A stretch of 64,000 bases of DNA from an uncultured bacterium (GCA_949298985.1 CASFYV010000021.1:186001-250000); one strand, 5' to 3'; shown: positions 1 through 8,561, counted from the first letter of the stretch. The notes: a model not told the origin generated them from the sequence alone. A program made the numbers and translations.

Positions 1-230
1 GCTTTAAAATTTTTAATATCCTTTAACCTGGAAATATTTCTAGCCATTTTTAATAAAACATCTTGAGTTGAATCAGCTATATCTTCTCTTCTATCAATTA
101 GATAACTAAAAACAGTAAAAATCTCTTTTTGCACTCGTTTAACAAGCTCTTCTAAAGCAGCAATATTACCACCTTGAGCTTGAATAATTATATAACTAAT
201 ATCCCTCTTCTTTAAATTAGTCTTCGACAT
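1..230 (-). CDS. ECF-type RNA polymerase sigma factor, N-terminal part (cut by window edge)
   Basis: The minus-strand frame opens with ATG at 230 and runs off the left edge, leaving 76 codons. The start reads MSKTNLKKRD, then a region resembling sigma-70 region 2: a helix with ALEELVKRVQKEIF, then RREDIADSTQDVLLKMARN, which matches the core-binding D-x-A-x-D-x-x-Q-(D/E)-V pattern of ECF sigma factors. Regions beyond 2 lie outside the window, so the subgroup cannot be named and a companion anti-sigma gene cannot be seen. Its start codon sits behind a long AT-rich intergenic stretch. Seen: the region-2 pattern. Inferred: a sigma factor directing core polymerase to a small regulon. Confidence 0.7.
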   Translation of the reverse strand, partial: MSKTNLKKRDISYIIIQAQGGNIAALEELVKRVQKEIFTVFSYLIDRREDIADSTQDVLLKMARNISRLKDIKNFK

Positions 231-598
231 TAAAAGACTCCTTCTTGGGATAATTATATTTAAACTAATAAAGAAACATATTCCCCTACTGTAGAAGACC
301 ATCGTATAAATCAATTTAGGGAAAAAGAAAACAGGTCGGTTAAATATCCTTCCTGTTAAGATTTTACACTAGCCGAAATATAAATAGCAATATCATTGTA
401 CATTAAAATCAATAAAAACACAAATAAATATTTACACTTGAAATTGTTTTAAATATTGAATAAAAGACTATAATCCAATCATATCTTTAAAATTTTTAAA
501 TGAAGAAATGTAAAGTTGTGTAACATTTATATATTTTTTATATATAAACTAGTCAATTATCTTTACATACCAAACTTTATATATATGAGGCAATATAT
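231..598. other. 368-bp intergenic region between divergent genes
   Basis: No convincing ORF was found. It separates the minus-strand sigma gene from the plus-strand gene at 599 and should hold both promoters, but no strong -35/-10 pair stands out. An imperfect hairpin lies at 330-357 (AACAGG paired with CCTGTT, followed by a T-rich run on the minus strand), so a minus-strand attenuator ahead of the sigma gene is possible. The last 120 bp are very AT-rich, with TATATA runs. Confidence 0.4.
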
Positions 599-1078
599 AT
601 GAATTCAAAATTTAATTCGATAGTTAGTAATACAGAAATAAATGCTCTAAAAGAAATGATACTAAAACGAGCATCAGAAAAAGCCGAACAAAAAACAGAA
701 GAAGAGCACGTTGAAATCATGGACATGGCAAGAAATTCTTTTATAAGTAAAAATAATCCATTTTCTCAAATTGCTAACAACAATATAAACACCACTCCCA
801 AAACATCCTCTACAGATATAACAAATATAAATGAATCAGAAGCAAAATCTTCAATTAGAAAACACGAAATTGGGTTTCCTATAAAACAACAAGACAAAAT
901 CATTCAAACAAAAGTTTTAAATGATATAAAACAAATAACATTAAACAACAACATGCACGAAGCTCGAGCAAGCTTAAATCAAAACGCTAAGTTTAATAGT
1001 GCAATAGAATTTTTGAATAGTCAGGCACTTGTATCTCTATTAAAAGTAAAATCACAAAATTTTGAAATTTTAGTATAA
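599..1078 (+). CDS. Hypothetical protein, 159 aa, unknown function
   Basis: The family is not recognised. The ATG at 599 has a GAGG at about 587-590, a workable ribosome-binding site. The protein is soluble, with no signal peptide or membrane segment. It has a charged helical N-terminus (residues 15-45, rich in K and E), a low-complexity N/S/T linker (about 55-85) and a second helical part from about 100 to the end. Codon use and base composition match the neighbours. It stands alone between a divergent sigma gene and a pseudopilin that has its own promoter; the interlaced inverted repeats begin 8 bp after its stop codon. It may be a small regulatory or partner protein, but nothing in the sequence identifies a role. 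Confidence 0.6.
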   Translation: MNSKFNSIVSNTEINALKEMILKRASEKAEQKTEEEHVEIMDMARNSFISKNNPFSQIANNNINTTPKTSSTDITNINESEAKSSIRKHEIGFPIKQQDKIIQTKVLNDIKQITLNNNMHEARASLNQNAKFNSAIEFLNSQALVSLLKVKSQNFEILV

Positions 1079-1085
1079 ACGAGGA

Positions 1086-1130
1086 TGTGTGAGCATCAGG
1101 TCGTCTACGGGATAGCACACAACCTGATGC
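1086..1130. ncRNA. Candidate structured RNA or 3'-UTR element with interlaced inverted repeats
   Basis: Two perfect pairings interlock: TGTGTG (1086-1091) with CACACA (1116-1121), and GCATCAGGT (1093-1101) with ACCTGATGC (1122-1130). The connecting loops are 1 nt and 0 nt, too short for a simple H-type pseudoknot, so the pairings are more likely alternative hairpins, or a DNA-level protein site. The element starts 8 bp after the stop of the 599 gene and lies upstream of the pseudopilin promoter at 1207, so it is not in that gene's leader. No known riboswitch or ribozyme consensus was matched by eye. Confidence 0.35.
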
Positions 1131-1206
1131 GAAACCGTTCCAAGAAGTTTACGAGAAAAATGTCAATTTTACCGCAAACTCAAAAAGTAAAAATCACATT
1201 TTTTTA

Positions 1207-1235
1207 TTGACAGTAATATAGAAGTCTGTTAAAAT
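1207..1235 (+). promoter_or_regulatory. Sigma-70 promoter of the pseudopilin gene
   Basis: TTGACA at 1207-1212 and TAAAAT at 1230-1235 are separated by exactly 17 bp. Transcription should begin near 1242, giving a leader of about 50 nt before the ATG at 1294, with AAGGAA at 1281-1286 as ribosome-binding site. Confidence 0.75.
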
Positions 1236-1293
1236 GAGTGTAGAAGTAGAAGTTTAATAATCTTTGAATATAAGAAGAGAAAGGAATATTACA

Positions 1294-1989
1294 ATGAAGA
1301 AGACTGGTTTTACTCTTGCAGAAGTTTTGATTACCTTAGCTATCATTGGTGTAGTTGCAACATTAACACTTCCTGCATTAATGACAAACACTGCTGAGCA
1401 ACAAGCAAAAACAGCATTAAAGAAAGGTATTAATACATTAACAGAAGCAGCGCAAATGAATCAAGCTATCTCAGGTTTTGACTATGCTTCTTTAACAACT
1501 GCGATGAGTTCTACTGATAACCCAAGTCCTGATGAACAATCTTTATATGGTTTATTAGCTACAAGAACATCTATTGATTATCAAAAGTCAGGAATTAAAA
1601 AATTAATTACAAACCAAGGGACAGCTACAACAGAACCATCTGACAACTATACATTGTTCTTTAGAGATGGTTCGGCGTTAATGTTTGATCCTGCGATTGT
1701 AAGTTCAAGTACTCCAGCTGATCAAGGAACCGGAAGTGAATCAGGTACAACTTTAATGGATGACAATTTAGTATATGGTATTACTGCAATATATGACACA
1801 AATGGAACAAAAGGTCCTAATATCGTTTCCAACTGTAATGCTGCTGCTTTAGGTGTTTCAAAAGATATACATGATATCAAAGAATGTACAACTTCCAACC
1901 GTGTTATCAAAGACCAATTCGGTGTAAGATTAAGAGGCGGTTATGCTGTTCCTAACGGTGCTGCTGCTAGATGGGCATTCGAAAACTAA
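1294..1989 (+). CDS. Type IV pilin-like / pseudopilin protein
   Basis: A 231-aa prepilin-like protein. The start at 1294 is chosen because AAGGAA lies 7 bp upstream and it gives the short basic leader MKKTG before the cleavage/methylation site G|FTLAE. The hydrophobic helix then covers residues 6-28 and carries the conserved Glu at +5. The rest is a soluble head; near the C-terminus is a D-T-NG-x-K-G-PN motif seen in many pseudopilin-like proteins of this lineage. The protein would be processed by a prepilin peptidase (not in the window) and assembled by the machinery encoded at 40.4-46.2 kb. It is monocistronic, with its own promoter and terminator. Whether it is a major pilin, minor pilin or secretion pseudopilin is open. 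Confidence 0.85.
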   Translation: MKKTGFTLAEVLITLAIIGVVATLTLPALMTNTAEQQAKTALKKGINTLTEAAQMNQAISGFDYASLTTAMSSTDNPSPDEQSLYGLLATRTSIDYQKSGIKKLITNQGTATTEPSDNYTLFFRDGSALMFDPAIVSSSTPADQGTGSESGTTLMDDNLVYGITAIYDTNGTKGPNIVSNCNAAALGVSKDIHDIKECTTSNRVIKDQFGVRLRGGYAVPNGAAARWAFEN

Positions 1990-2009
1990 GATTTTAAATA
2001 AATCAAATA

Positions 2010-2045
2010 AAAATAGAGAGAATATAAATTCTCTCTATTTTTTTG
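2010..2045 (+). terminator. Rho-independent terminator after the pseudopilin gene
   Basis: A perfect stem of AAATAGAGAGAAT with its complement around an ATAA loop is followed by a run of T. An A-run precedes it, so it may also work on the minus strand for the gene ending at 2081. Confidence 0.85.
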
Positions 2046-2080
2046 TATATTTAACCAAACAATATTAAATTAAAATAAAT

Positions 2081-3013
2081 TTATTTTAAATATTTAGTCA
2101 AAATAAGTTTTTTTAAAGCTTTTGCATTAACTGCATTTGGTTCTATCTCAATAATTTTATCAAGATTTTTTACAGCTTCTTTATACTGACCTAATTTTTT
2201 TTGAATAGCAGCTATCGAATAATAAGCATCAACAAATTTATTATCAATAGCAACCGCACAAACAAAATCATCCAGAGCTTTTTTAGGATTAGTTTCAAAA
2301 ATTAATTGTCCCCTATTAAAATAAGCGTCTGGCATTTTTTTATTTAATTCTATAGTTTTAGTATAATTTTCATAAGCTTTATCATTTTGGTTTAAACTAT
2401 GATATGCTACTGCTTTATAAAAATATACTAAATCATTATTAGAATTAAATTTTAAAGCTTCTTTAAAATTAGCTATAGCTTCAGTGAAATTGCCGGAATT
2501 AACATCTAAAATTCCTAAACTTAAATAATATTTTTCACTAAAATCTTTATCATCTTCAATACAGACTTCTGATAACATTTTAGCTTTATTATCAATAGCC
2601 ATTTTAAATTTTGGATTTAAAATAATAGCTTTATTATAATCTTCTAATGCACCTTTAAAATCTTGCTGTTTATACTTTGTGTAGCCTCTATTGTTATAAG
2701 CTAAGGCACATTTTGAATCTAATTCAATAGCTTTATTATAATCAGAAATTGAGCTATCAAAATCTTGTAACTCATTATTAACAAGTCCTCGATTAATATA
2801 AGCATCTAAAAAATTTGGATTAATATCTATAGCTTTAGAATACAATTCTTTTTTCTTTTCAAGATTTTCTGTAATCAAAGCTAAATAAAAATAATATTCA
2901 TCCATACAGCCCAATCTTCTCAAATCATTTTCAATAATTTTTCTCGCATGCTCATAATCGTTAGCATTAAGAGAATTAGATATTTTACTAATTACTTTAT
3001 TTTTTTCCTTCAT
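2081..3013 (-). CDS. Tetratricopeptide repeat protein
   Basis: A 310-aa protein made almost entirely of TPR units. Repeats such as AYINRGLVNNELQDFDSSIS and AYNNRGYTKYKQQDFKGALE recur from about residue 35 to 300, with the usual W/Y-G-A-Y-A-P pattern; about eight units can be counted. There is no signal peptide, so it is probably a cytoplasmic scaffold for protein-protein contacts. The start follows a TAAAAT at 3020-3025 by only 6 bp, suggesting a leaderless transcript. It lies downstream of the SIMPL gene on the same strand but a hairpin separates them, so it is probably transcribed alone. The binding partner cannot be inferred. Confidence 0.85.
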   Translation of the reverse strand: MKEKNKVISKISNSLNANDYEHARKIIENDLRRLGCMDEYYFYLALITENLEKKKELYSKAIDINPNFLDAYINRGLVNNELQDFDSSISDYNKAIELDSKCALAYNNRGYTKYKQQDFKGALEDYNKAIILNPKFKMAIDNKAKMLSEVCIEDDKDFSEKYYLSLGILDVNSGNFTEAIANFKEALKFNSNNDLVYFYKAVAYHSLNQNDKAYENYTKTIELNKKMPDAYFNRGQLIFETNPKKALDDFVCAVAIDNKFVDAYYSIAAIQKKLGQYKEAVKNLDKIIEIEPNAVNAKALKKLILTKYLK

Positions 3014-3035
3014 AGAAGTATTTTATCATAAACGA

Positions 3036-3063
3036 AACAGGACAGTATTCCCCGTCCTGTTAA
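3036..3063 (-). terminator. Probable terminator after the SIMPL-domain gene
   Basis: AACAGGAC and GTCCTGTT form an 8-bp stem between the two minus-strand genes. The following T-run is broken (TTTCGTTT), so termination may be partial. Confidence 0.6.
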
Positions 3064-3089
3064 AAATTTATTAACTTAAACTAGCAAAA

Positions 3090-3836
3090 TTATTTTACAA
3101 AAAAGCTTGCATTAACATTCGCATTAATTTTTACGACTCCTGCACTAATAGCAGTAGAAGGAACTCCTGCTGCTTCATCAGCAACAGAAGCTAGCATATT
3201 TTTAGCCATATACATCCTTGGATTGTTATAATTATTTGCACTGCAACTTACATCTAAACTTCTAATACCATCAACAGTAGTTGCAAGATTTTTAGCTAAA
3301 ATATCTGCTCTAGTTTTTGCCTTCTGAGTTGCAATACCTAAAAGTTGATTACATTCATCATCATATTTTGAAACAGAGAATGATAAACTATCGACATTTG
3401 TTGCCCCTAAAGATATTGCTTTATCTATAATTTGACCAATTTTATCAATTGATTTTGTATGAATAAAGACTCTATTAGAAACTTCATATCTATCAAAATT
3501 CTTTTTACTTCCTGAATAAGAATAAATAGGATTTGCACTGTAATCAGAAGTTTTAATATAATCTCCATTTTTTGAATTAAGCATTGAACCTAATTCAGAA
3601 TATAATTTATCTGAAATTTCCTTGTTAGCTAATGTAGCTTTTTGCATTGATTTTGTATCAGAAGTTAAAACAGCAAAAGAAACTTCTACAACGTCAGGAG
3701 CAATTTCCGTATTGGCAGAAGTATTTACAGAAATAAACCCCCTTTGAGAATTACCTTGTACAACTGCATAACTAGATAAAGATAAACTGCTTGCTATTAA
3801 ACCTAAAACAGCTACTAATACTAATAATTTTTTCAT
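3090..3836 (-). CDS. SIMPL domain (DUF541) exported protein
   Basis: A 248-aa exported protein. It begins with a signal peptide (MKKLLVLVAVLGLIASSLSL, cleavage probably near SYA). The mature part has the SIMPL/DUF541 layout: an opening strand with ISVNTSANTEIAPDVVEVSFAV, the D-Y-x-x-x-P-I-Y-x-Y region near residues 103-112, and a second half with KARADILAKNLAT-type sequence (KTRADILAKNLAT, about 173-185). The family includes Brucella BP26 and E. coli YggE, which form periplasmic or outer-membrane ring assemblies linked to oxidative-stress defence; the molecular role is unsettled. A strong GGAGGG precedes the ATG. Function here is inferred from the family only. Confidence 0.85.
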   Translation of the reverse strand: MKKLLVLVAVLGLIASSLSLSSYAVVQGNSQRGFISVNTSANTEIAPDVVEVSFAVLTSDTKSMQKATLANKEISDKLYSELGSMLNSKNGDYIKTSDYSANPIYSYSGSKKNFDRYEVSNRVFIHTKSIDKIGQIIDKAISLGATNVDSLSFSVSKYDDECNQLLGIATQKAKTRADILAKNLATTVDGIRSLDVSCSANNYNNPRMYMAKNMLASVADEAAGVPSTAISAGVVKINANVNASFFVK

Positions 3837-3921
3837 ATTTTCCCTCCTTCTTACAAAAAGTTTCTAGCATTATATCATATAAACGATTTTTATTTCTAAT
3901 TGTTCATTTATAATAAATTTT

Positions 3922-4953
3922 ATGAAAGCTTTGGTTTGGGAAAATAATAAAATTGAACTAAAAGAAAAAAATTTGCCTAAAATTATCCATCCAAGAGATG
4001 CAATAGTTAAAGTTAAATTATCTTCTATTTGCACAAGTGATTTACATATAATTAAAGGCTTTGTTCCAAAAGCAAAACCTGGAGTTATATTAGGTCATGA
4101 ATTTGTTGGAGAAATCGTTGAAATAGGCTCTGAAATTAAAAATCTAAAAATCGGAGATAGAGTAAGTGCTAACTGTGAAACATTTTGCGGCGAATGTTAT
4201 TTTTGTAAAAAAGGTTTTATAAATAATTGCGAAAAAGGTGGCTGGGAGTTAGGTTGCTCAATAGATGGATGTCAAGCTGAATATATAAGAGTACCTTATG
4301 CCGACAAAGGCTTGAATAAAATACCGGAAAATTTAAACTATGAAAATGCTCTTTTTGTAGGAGATATTTTAGCAAGCGGATATTTTGGAATAGAACTTTG
4401 TGACCTTCAAAAAGGCGATACCATTGCTATAATTGGAGCAGGACCTGTTGGTTTATGTTCAATGGCATGCGCTAAAAATTTCAACCCTTCAAAAATAATA
4501 GCCATAGACATAAATAATACAAGACTCAAAAAAGCTAAAGATTTAAATTTAGCTGATTATACATTTAACCCTAGTGAATGTGATATTAAAAAAGAAATAA
4601 AAAAATTAACCCAAAATCGAGGAACTGATTGTGTAGTTGAAGCAGCAGGAAGCGATAAAACTTTTAAAATGGCTTGGGAGATTGCCAGAGCCAATACAAA
4701 TATTGCAATAGTTGCAATGTATGAAGAAAATCAAACTCTTCCACTGCCTCAAATGTATGGGAAAAATCTTGTTTTTAAAACAGGTGGTGTAGATGCTATC
4801 CATTCAGAAGAATTACTGGATATGATTTCTAAAGGCATTATCAATACAGATTTCTTGATTACACAAAAATATCCGTTTGAAAAAATAATAGAAGCTTATG
4901 ATTTCTTTGAAAACAATAAAAACGACTGCTTAAAAGTTGCGATTACGTATTAA
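3922..4953 (+). CDS. Zinc-dependent alcohol dehydrogenase, MDR family
   Basis: A 343-aa medium-chain dehydrogenase/reductase, NAD(P)-dependent, oxidising an alcohol or polyol or reducing the carbonyl. Catalytic zinc ligands C37, H59 and E60 are in place (SSICTSDLH; GHEFVGEIVEIG). The four structural-zinc cysteines are C89, C92, C95 and C103. The Rossmann fold begins with AIIGAGPVGL near residue 172, followed by an acidic residue (AIDINN) that usually favours NAD over NADP. Substrate is not predictable; threonine, sorbitol and short alcohol dehydrogenases all share this frame. The TATAAT at 3909-3914 ends 7 bp before the ATG, and no ribosome-binding site is visible, so the mRNA is probably leaderless. 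It is monocistronic. Confidence 0.9.
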   Translation: MKALVWENNKIELKEKNLPKIIHPRDAIVKVKLSSICTSDLHIIKGFVPKAKPGVILGHEFVGEIVEIGSEIKNLKIGDRVSANCETFCGECYFCKKGFINNCEKGGWELGCSIDGCQAEYIRVPYADKGLNKIPENLNYENALFVGDILASGYFGIELCDLQKGDTIAIIGAGPVGLCSMACAKNFNPSKIIAIDINNTRLKKAKDLNLADYTFNPSECDIKKEIKKLTQNRGTDCVVEAAGSDKTFKMAWEIARANTNIAIVAMYEENQTLPLPQMYGKNLVFKTGGVDAIHSEELLDMISKGIINTDFLITQKYPFEKIIEAYDFFENNKNDCLKVAITY

Positions 4954-4967
4954 AATTGTGGGACGGA

Positions 4968-5000
4968 AGTGAAGCGTAAGACGTGAAGAGTGAGGAGTTC
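4968..5000 (+). repeat. Heptanucleotide tandem repeat, purine-rich on plus strand
   Basis: Degenerate 7-bp units (AGTGAAG CGTAAGA CGTGAAG AGTGAGG) run just after the dehydrogenase stop codon. The array resembles cyanobacterial STRR repeats. A second array of opposite polarity lies at 5059-5090. Confidence 0.65.
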
Positions 5001-5058
5001 ATTGAAAAGGTAATAAGTTTAGGAGTTGAGTAGTTTAGAAGAATTTAATAATAAAAAT

Positions 5059-5090
5059 CTATTCACTATTCACAAGTCACAATTCACTAG
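5059..5090 (-). repeat. Heptanucleotide tandem repeat, purine-rich on minus strand
   Basis: Units read CTATTCA CTATTCA CAAGTCA CAATTCA CTAG with a strict 7-bp period. It lies 20 bp beyond the stop codon of the minus-strand gene ending at 5111 and forms an inverted pair with 4968-5000. Confidence 0.7.
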
Positions 5091-5110
5091 TTTTTCACCC
5101 AATTTACAAT

Positions 5111-6349
5111 CTAATTTACACCAGTTACACCATCAGAACTTTTTTTATAATACTCTTTTAAATAATCTTGTCTTTGTTTTATTTTTAAAAGAGTTTCCAT
5201 ATCCATTTGTTCAATTTTTCTTTCATACTCTAATTTTTTTATATAATTTTCAAAATTTTCATTCTTTTTAGCTTCTTTTTTCTTTTCTTTTTCAAGCTCT
5301 TTTGCACGTCTTGCCTCAAATTCAATTTCAGACATCGGCATTACATCAATATCCTGCTCAAGCCTATAACCTACAACAGAAATTGGAATTAAAGCACCTG
5401 TTAAAGATTCTAATTTTGAATTTTCACCATTAATATCAATACTCCAAGTTCCTAAAAACTTTGGAACATCACCAGTATATGCATAAGCACACAAAATAAC
5501 TCGATTTTCATTATTTGCATCAAAACCCATCGGATAAATATCCCAACGTTTTTCATCAAAATCAATCCCTCCTGTTAATGCCCAATAATTTACAATAGCA
5601 TCACGGATTTGAGGGAGCTTTTTAGCTTCTTTTTTTTGAAAATCATATATCCATAAATCAGTTTTCCATATTCCATCATGACGATGGCCAACTTTTTCTT
5701 TAACAATAAGTTTTGTATTATCAGTTGAAAAATCAATAGGGGTTAGAGTTCTAAAAATAAACTTTGTATCAATATCTTTTGATGTTGAAATCAATGGTTT
5801 TGGATCCTTATTTAAAATATTAGCCTTCTTAACCTTTTCGATATTCGAAAGTGAAGAATCCAAATTAATCAAAAACAAATCACAACTTGTACAGTCTGAT
5901 TGGGCATAGTAATAAACAGCTGGATAAACTAATTTTGTAAAATCGCCTGAAACAATACCTTGAGCGTTAATTTGTCTATCAAAATTCAATTTTCTTGGTA
6001 AAGTAAGTTCAGGACTACCAATAGGATCATTATATTTTACAAGCTTAAATTTTCTTTGAGGAATATATACCATATTCTCATCTTTTGGCATCTCAGCTTC
6101 CGTAAGAATTTTAGCATTAATTTCTTTACGAGTTTTAGCTCTTGACTTAGCTTCATACTCTGCAACCGTCATATAACCCGATTCAGGAAGCTTACTTTTT
6201 TCATATTTTTCAGTCTCGCCAATTTTATCAACTTCATTTCGATAAATACATTCCGCAACAGCTCTATCCTGTCTTTTTATCAACGGATATTTAAGCTGAG
6301 TAAAATGAAGTTTCATAGCCATAAACATGCCGGCTAAAGCTTCGAACAT
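5111..6349 (-). CDS. Hypothetical protein, possibly beta-propeller-like with C-terminal coiled coil
   Basis: A 412-aa protein when started at ATG 6349 (MFEALAGMFM). That codon overlaps the stop of the upstream regulator as TAATG, which argues for translational coupling and against the longer in-frame start. The N-terminal 15 residues are mildly hydrophobic but are not a clear signal peptide. The middle (about 130-330) contains motifs resembling TolB/WD-type propeller blades, such as DFSTDNTKLIV and KTDLWIYDFQKKE. The last 80 residues are K/E-rich and likely helical (ELEKEKKKEAKKNEN). No family is recognised. It is the last gene of the kinase/regulator operon, so it may be a target or accessory of that signalling system. 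Confidence 0.65.
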   Translation of the reverse strand: MFEALAGMFMAMKLHFTQLKYPLIKRQDRAVAECIYRNEVDKIGETEKYEKSKLPESGYMTVAEYEAKSRAKTRKEINAKILTEAEMPKDENMVYIPQRKFKLVKYNDPIGSPELTLPRKLNFDRQINAQGIVSGDFTKLVYPAVYYYAQSDCTSCDLFLINLDSSLSNIEKVKKANILNKDPKPLISTSKDIDTKFIFRTLTPIDFSTDNTKLIVKEKVGHRHDGIWKTDLWIYDFQKKEAKKLPQIRDAIVNYWALTGGIDFDEKRWDIYPMGFDANNENRVILCAYAYTGDVPKFLGTWSIDINGENSKLESLTGALIPISVVGYRLEQDIDVMPMSEIEFEARRAKELEKEKKKEAKKNENFENYIKKLEYERKIEQMDMETLLKIKQRQDYLKEYYKKSSDGVTGVN

Positions 6350-7011
6350 TAAACTAACCCCTCTTTCATAGCAGTAACTGTAGCTTGAGTTCGAGAAGTA
6401 ACACATAATTTTTGTAAAATACTATGAACATGAGCTTTCACAGTAGCCCTTGTAATAATTAACTTTTCAGCAATTTCAGGATTAGATAATCCTTCCACCA
6501 TAGCTTCCAAAACATCCAACTCTCTTTCTGTGAGTCCATAAGTATTGTTATTATTTTTTTGAATTGGAGTGGAATTTAAATTTATTGAATTAGGTTTTTG
6601 AATGTTTGAAAAAACCATTTTAGCAATAGTAGGATCTATCCAACCAATGCCCTCATTAACAGCTTTGATAGCAGAAATTGTTTGTTCTGGCGTAGCTCCC
6701 TTCATTACATATCCATCAGCTCCAGCTTGAAAAGCTGCAAAAACATCATTTTCATTATCTCTTGAAGTAAACATTAAAACTTTTATCTCTGGATTAAAGT
6801 CCTTAATTCTTTGTGTTGCCTCAATTCCATCAATATTTGGAAGACCTATGTCCATCAATATAACATCCGGAGATAAATCCCTTGCCTTCTTAATCCCTTC
6901 AATACCATCAGCCGCCTCGGCTAAAAGAGATATATCTTCAGCCTTTGAAAGCAACATTGACAAGCCCATTCTATATAATTCGTGATCCTCTACCAACAAA
7001 ACATTTATCAT
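6349..7011 (-). CDS. Response regulator, NarL/FixJ type
   Basis: A 220-aa two-domain regulator. The receiver domain (residues 1-120) carries the acidic pair E8/D9, phospho-acceptor D54 (VILMDIGLP), T82 and K104. A linker leads to a LuxR/NarL helix-turn-helix at about 155-215 (LTERELDVLEAM, then NPEIAEKL and TRATVKAHVHSIL). It should bind DNA as a dimer after phosphorylation. The start ATG overlaps the kinase stop by 4 bp (ATGA) and its own stop overlaps the next start, so the three genes form a tight operon. The kinase next door is the obvious partner. Target promoters are unknown; the divergent pseudopilin promoter at 8601 is a candidate. Confidence 0.92.
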   Translation of the reverse strand: MINVLLVEDHELYRMGLSMLLSKAEDISLLAEAADGIEGIKKARDLSPDVILMDIGLPNIDGIEATQRIKDFNPEIKVLMFTSRDNENDVFAAFQAGADGYVMKGATPEQTISAIKAVNEGIGWIDPTIAKMVFSNIQKPNSINLNSTPIQKNNNNTYGLTERELDVLEAMVEGLSNPEIAEKLIITRATVKAHVHSILQKLCVTSRTQATVTAMKEGLV

Positions 7012-8561
7012 ACCAAAGCACCTTTTTTACTAACAACAGTATCTGTTAAAATAAAGGAAAATTCACTACCTTTATTCAATTTACTTTCAAGCCAAATTTT
7101 ACCACCATGAGATTCTATGATTTGTCTTGACAAATATAACCCTAACCCTGTTCCCGTAGAACGTTTTTTACTTGTACCTTGAGAAAATCTTTGAAACATA
7201 TTTGGAATATCCTCAGGAGGAATTCCACTTCCATTATCAGAAACAGAAAATATCAAATCTTTATCTTCATTTTTAATAGTTATTACAACTTTTCCATTTT
7301 CACCTGTATAATTAATCGCATTTCCACAAAGATTACAAATTACCCTTCTTATCTCACTTCTATCAGCATTTATTTCCAGAGTCTTGTCAGAACAATCGAT
7401 TAAAAACTCTATATTCTTCATCTTAGCAAGAGAAGAAAGTTCACTATAAACTTGCTCCACAAGAGCATACATATTAAAATTCGTCCTTGTCAAGACTAAC
7501 TTATCCGCATCATATTTATAAACTTCTAATAATGCGTTCACTAACCCCAACAAATCCTGATTACTTTTTTGCATAGTAGCAAGTAAATGCTTTTGTTTTT
7601 CATCTAACTCGCCCAATGCCCCATCTAAAAAGAAAGTTAAAGTTTGTATAGCTGCTAATAAAGGAGTTCTTAAATCATGAGTAAGCGTTGCAATAAAATC
7701 ATCTCTCAACTTATCAGATTTCTTTTGTTCAGTAACATCTCTTATAACACCTACAAATCTTTTATAACTATCATCAGGATTAATCCTTGCAAAACTTATC
7801 TCTACAGGAATTTCTATATTACTCAACGGATTTTTAACATAAAAATCCCTTAATAATAATTCAGATTCTTCCAATTTATGTAATTCTTTAGAAATAAAAG
7901 TCTTATTAGAAAATAAATAATCATCAATAGACGAATTCAAAAGTTTAGAAGCAACCAAACCAATTAAAGACTCCGCCGAAGGATTAACCTGTTCAATAAT
8001 ACCGTCTTCATTAAGAATAACAATACCATCAGCACAATAGTTTACAATTCCTTCCAACTTAGCATTTGATTGACGTAAATCAACAGTACGTTCTTCTACA
8101 ATCTTCTCTAAATTGTGAGAGTAGTTTTCTAATTCTCTATGTGCAACTTCTAGTTCAGAAATTTTTTTACGAAGCTCACTCAATAAATAACTTCTTTCAA
8201 TTCCATTTTTTATATTAATTATTAAATCATCATTATCCCAAGGTTTTTCAATATAACGATATAGCCCAATTTCATTAATCGCTCTTATTGCATTTTCTTT
8301 ATCTGCATATCCCGTTAACAAAATCTTACTGACTTCAGGATAAATTTTATTAACTTTACTTAAAAACTCTAAGCCGTTCATTTCCGGCATCAAAAAATCA
8401 GAAATAACTATATCTGGAATATTTTCTTTTAAAAAATCTAAAGCTTCTTTTGGATTATTATAAAAATGTATATCTTTAAACCCTTCTACTTTTAACAACG
8501 TATTAAAAGCAGAAGTAACTATTTTTTCATCATCGACTACTACAATTTTCCCCTTAATCAT
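7008..8561 (-). CDS. Receiver-PAS-histidine kinase (cytoplasmic hybrid sensor kinase)
   Basis: A 517-aa cytoplasmic protein with no membrane segment. Domains in order: receiver (1-125; D10/D11, phospho-acceptor D55, K107 in IEKPWDN, of the RpfG-like class), coiled coil (125-170), PAS (about 168-280, closing with the PAC signature FVGVIRDVTEQKKSD), HisKA with H295 in THDLRTP, and HATPase with DNGSGIPPED and GTGLGLYL. A receiver placed before the sensor suggests that it is itself controlled by another kinase, then passes phosphate to the NarL-type regulator that overlaps it. It opens an operon divergent from the pseudopilin/PC4/kinase operon. Confidence 0.92.
   Translation of the reverse strand: MIKGKIVVVDDEKIVTSAFNTLLKVEGFKDIHFYNNPKEALDFLKENIPDIVISDFLMPEMNGLEFLSKVNKIYPEVSKILLTGYADKENAIRAINEIGLYRYIEKPWDNDDLIINIKNGIERSYLLSELRKKISELEVAHRELENYSHNLEKIVEERTVDLRQSNAKLEGIVNYCADGIVILNEDGIIEQVNPSAESLIGLVASKLLNSSIDDYLFSNKTFISKELHKLEESELLLRDFYVKNPLSNIEIPVEISFARINPDDSYKRFVGVIRDVTEQKKSDKLRDDFIATLTHDLRTPLLAAIQTLTFFLDGALGELDEKQKHLLATMQKSNQDLLGLVNALLEVYKYDADKLVLTRTNFNMYALVEQVYSELSSLAKMKNIEFLIDCSDKTLEINADRSEIRRVICNLCGNAINYTGENGKVVITIKNEDKDLIFSVSDNGSGIPPEDIPNMFQRFSQGTSKKRSTGTGLGLYLSRQIIESHGGKIWLESKLNKGSEFSFILTDTVVSKKGALV

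Noticed and set aside
1122-1140. CTGATG...GAAAC resembling a hammerhead ribozyme core.
   Set aside because: Stem II would have zero length and no partner stem with a cleavage triplet was found.
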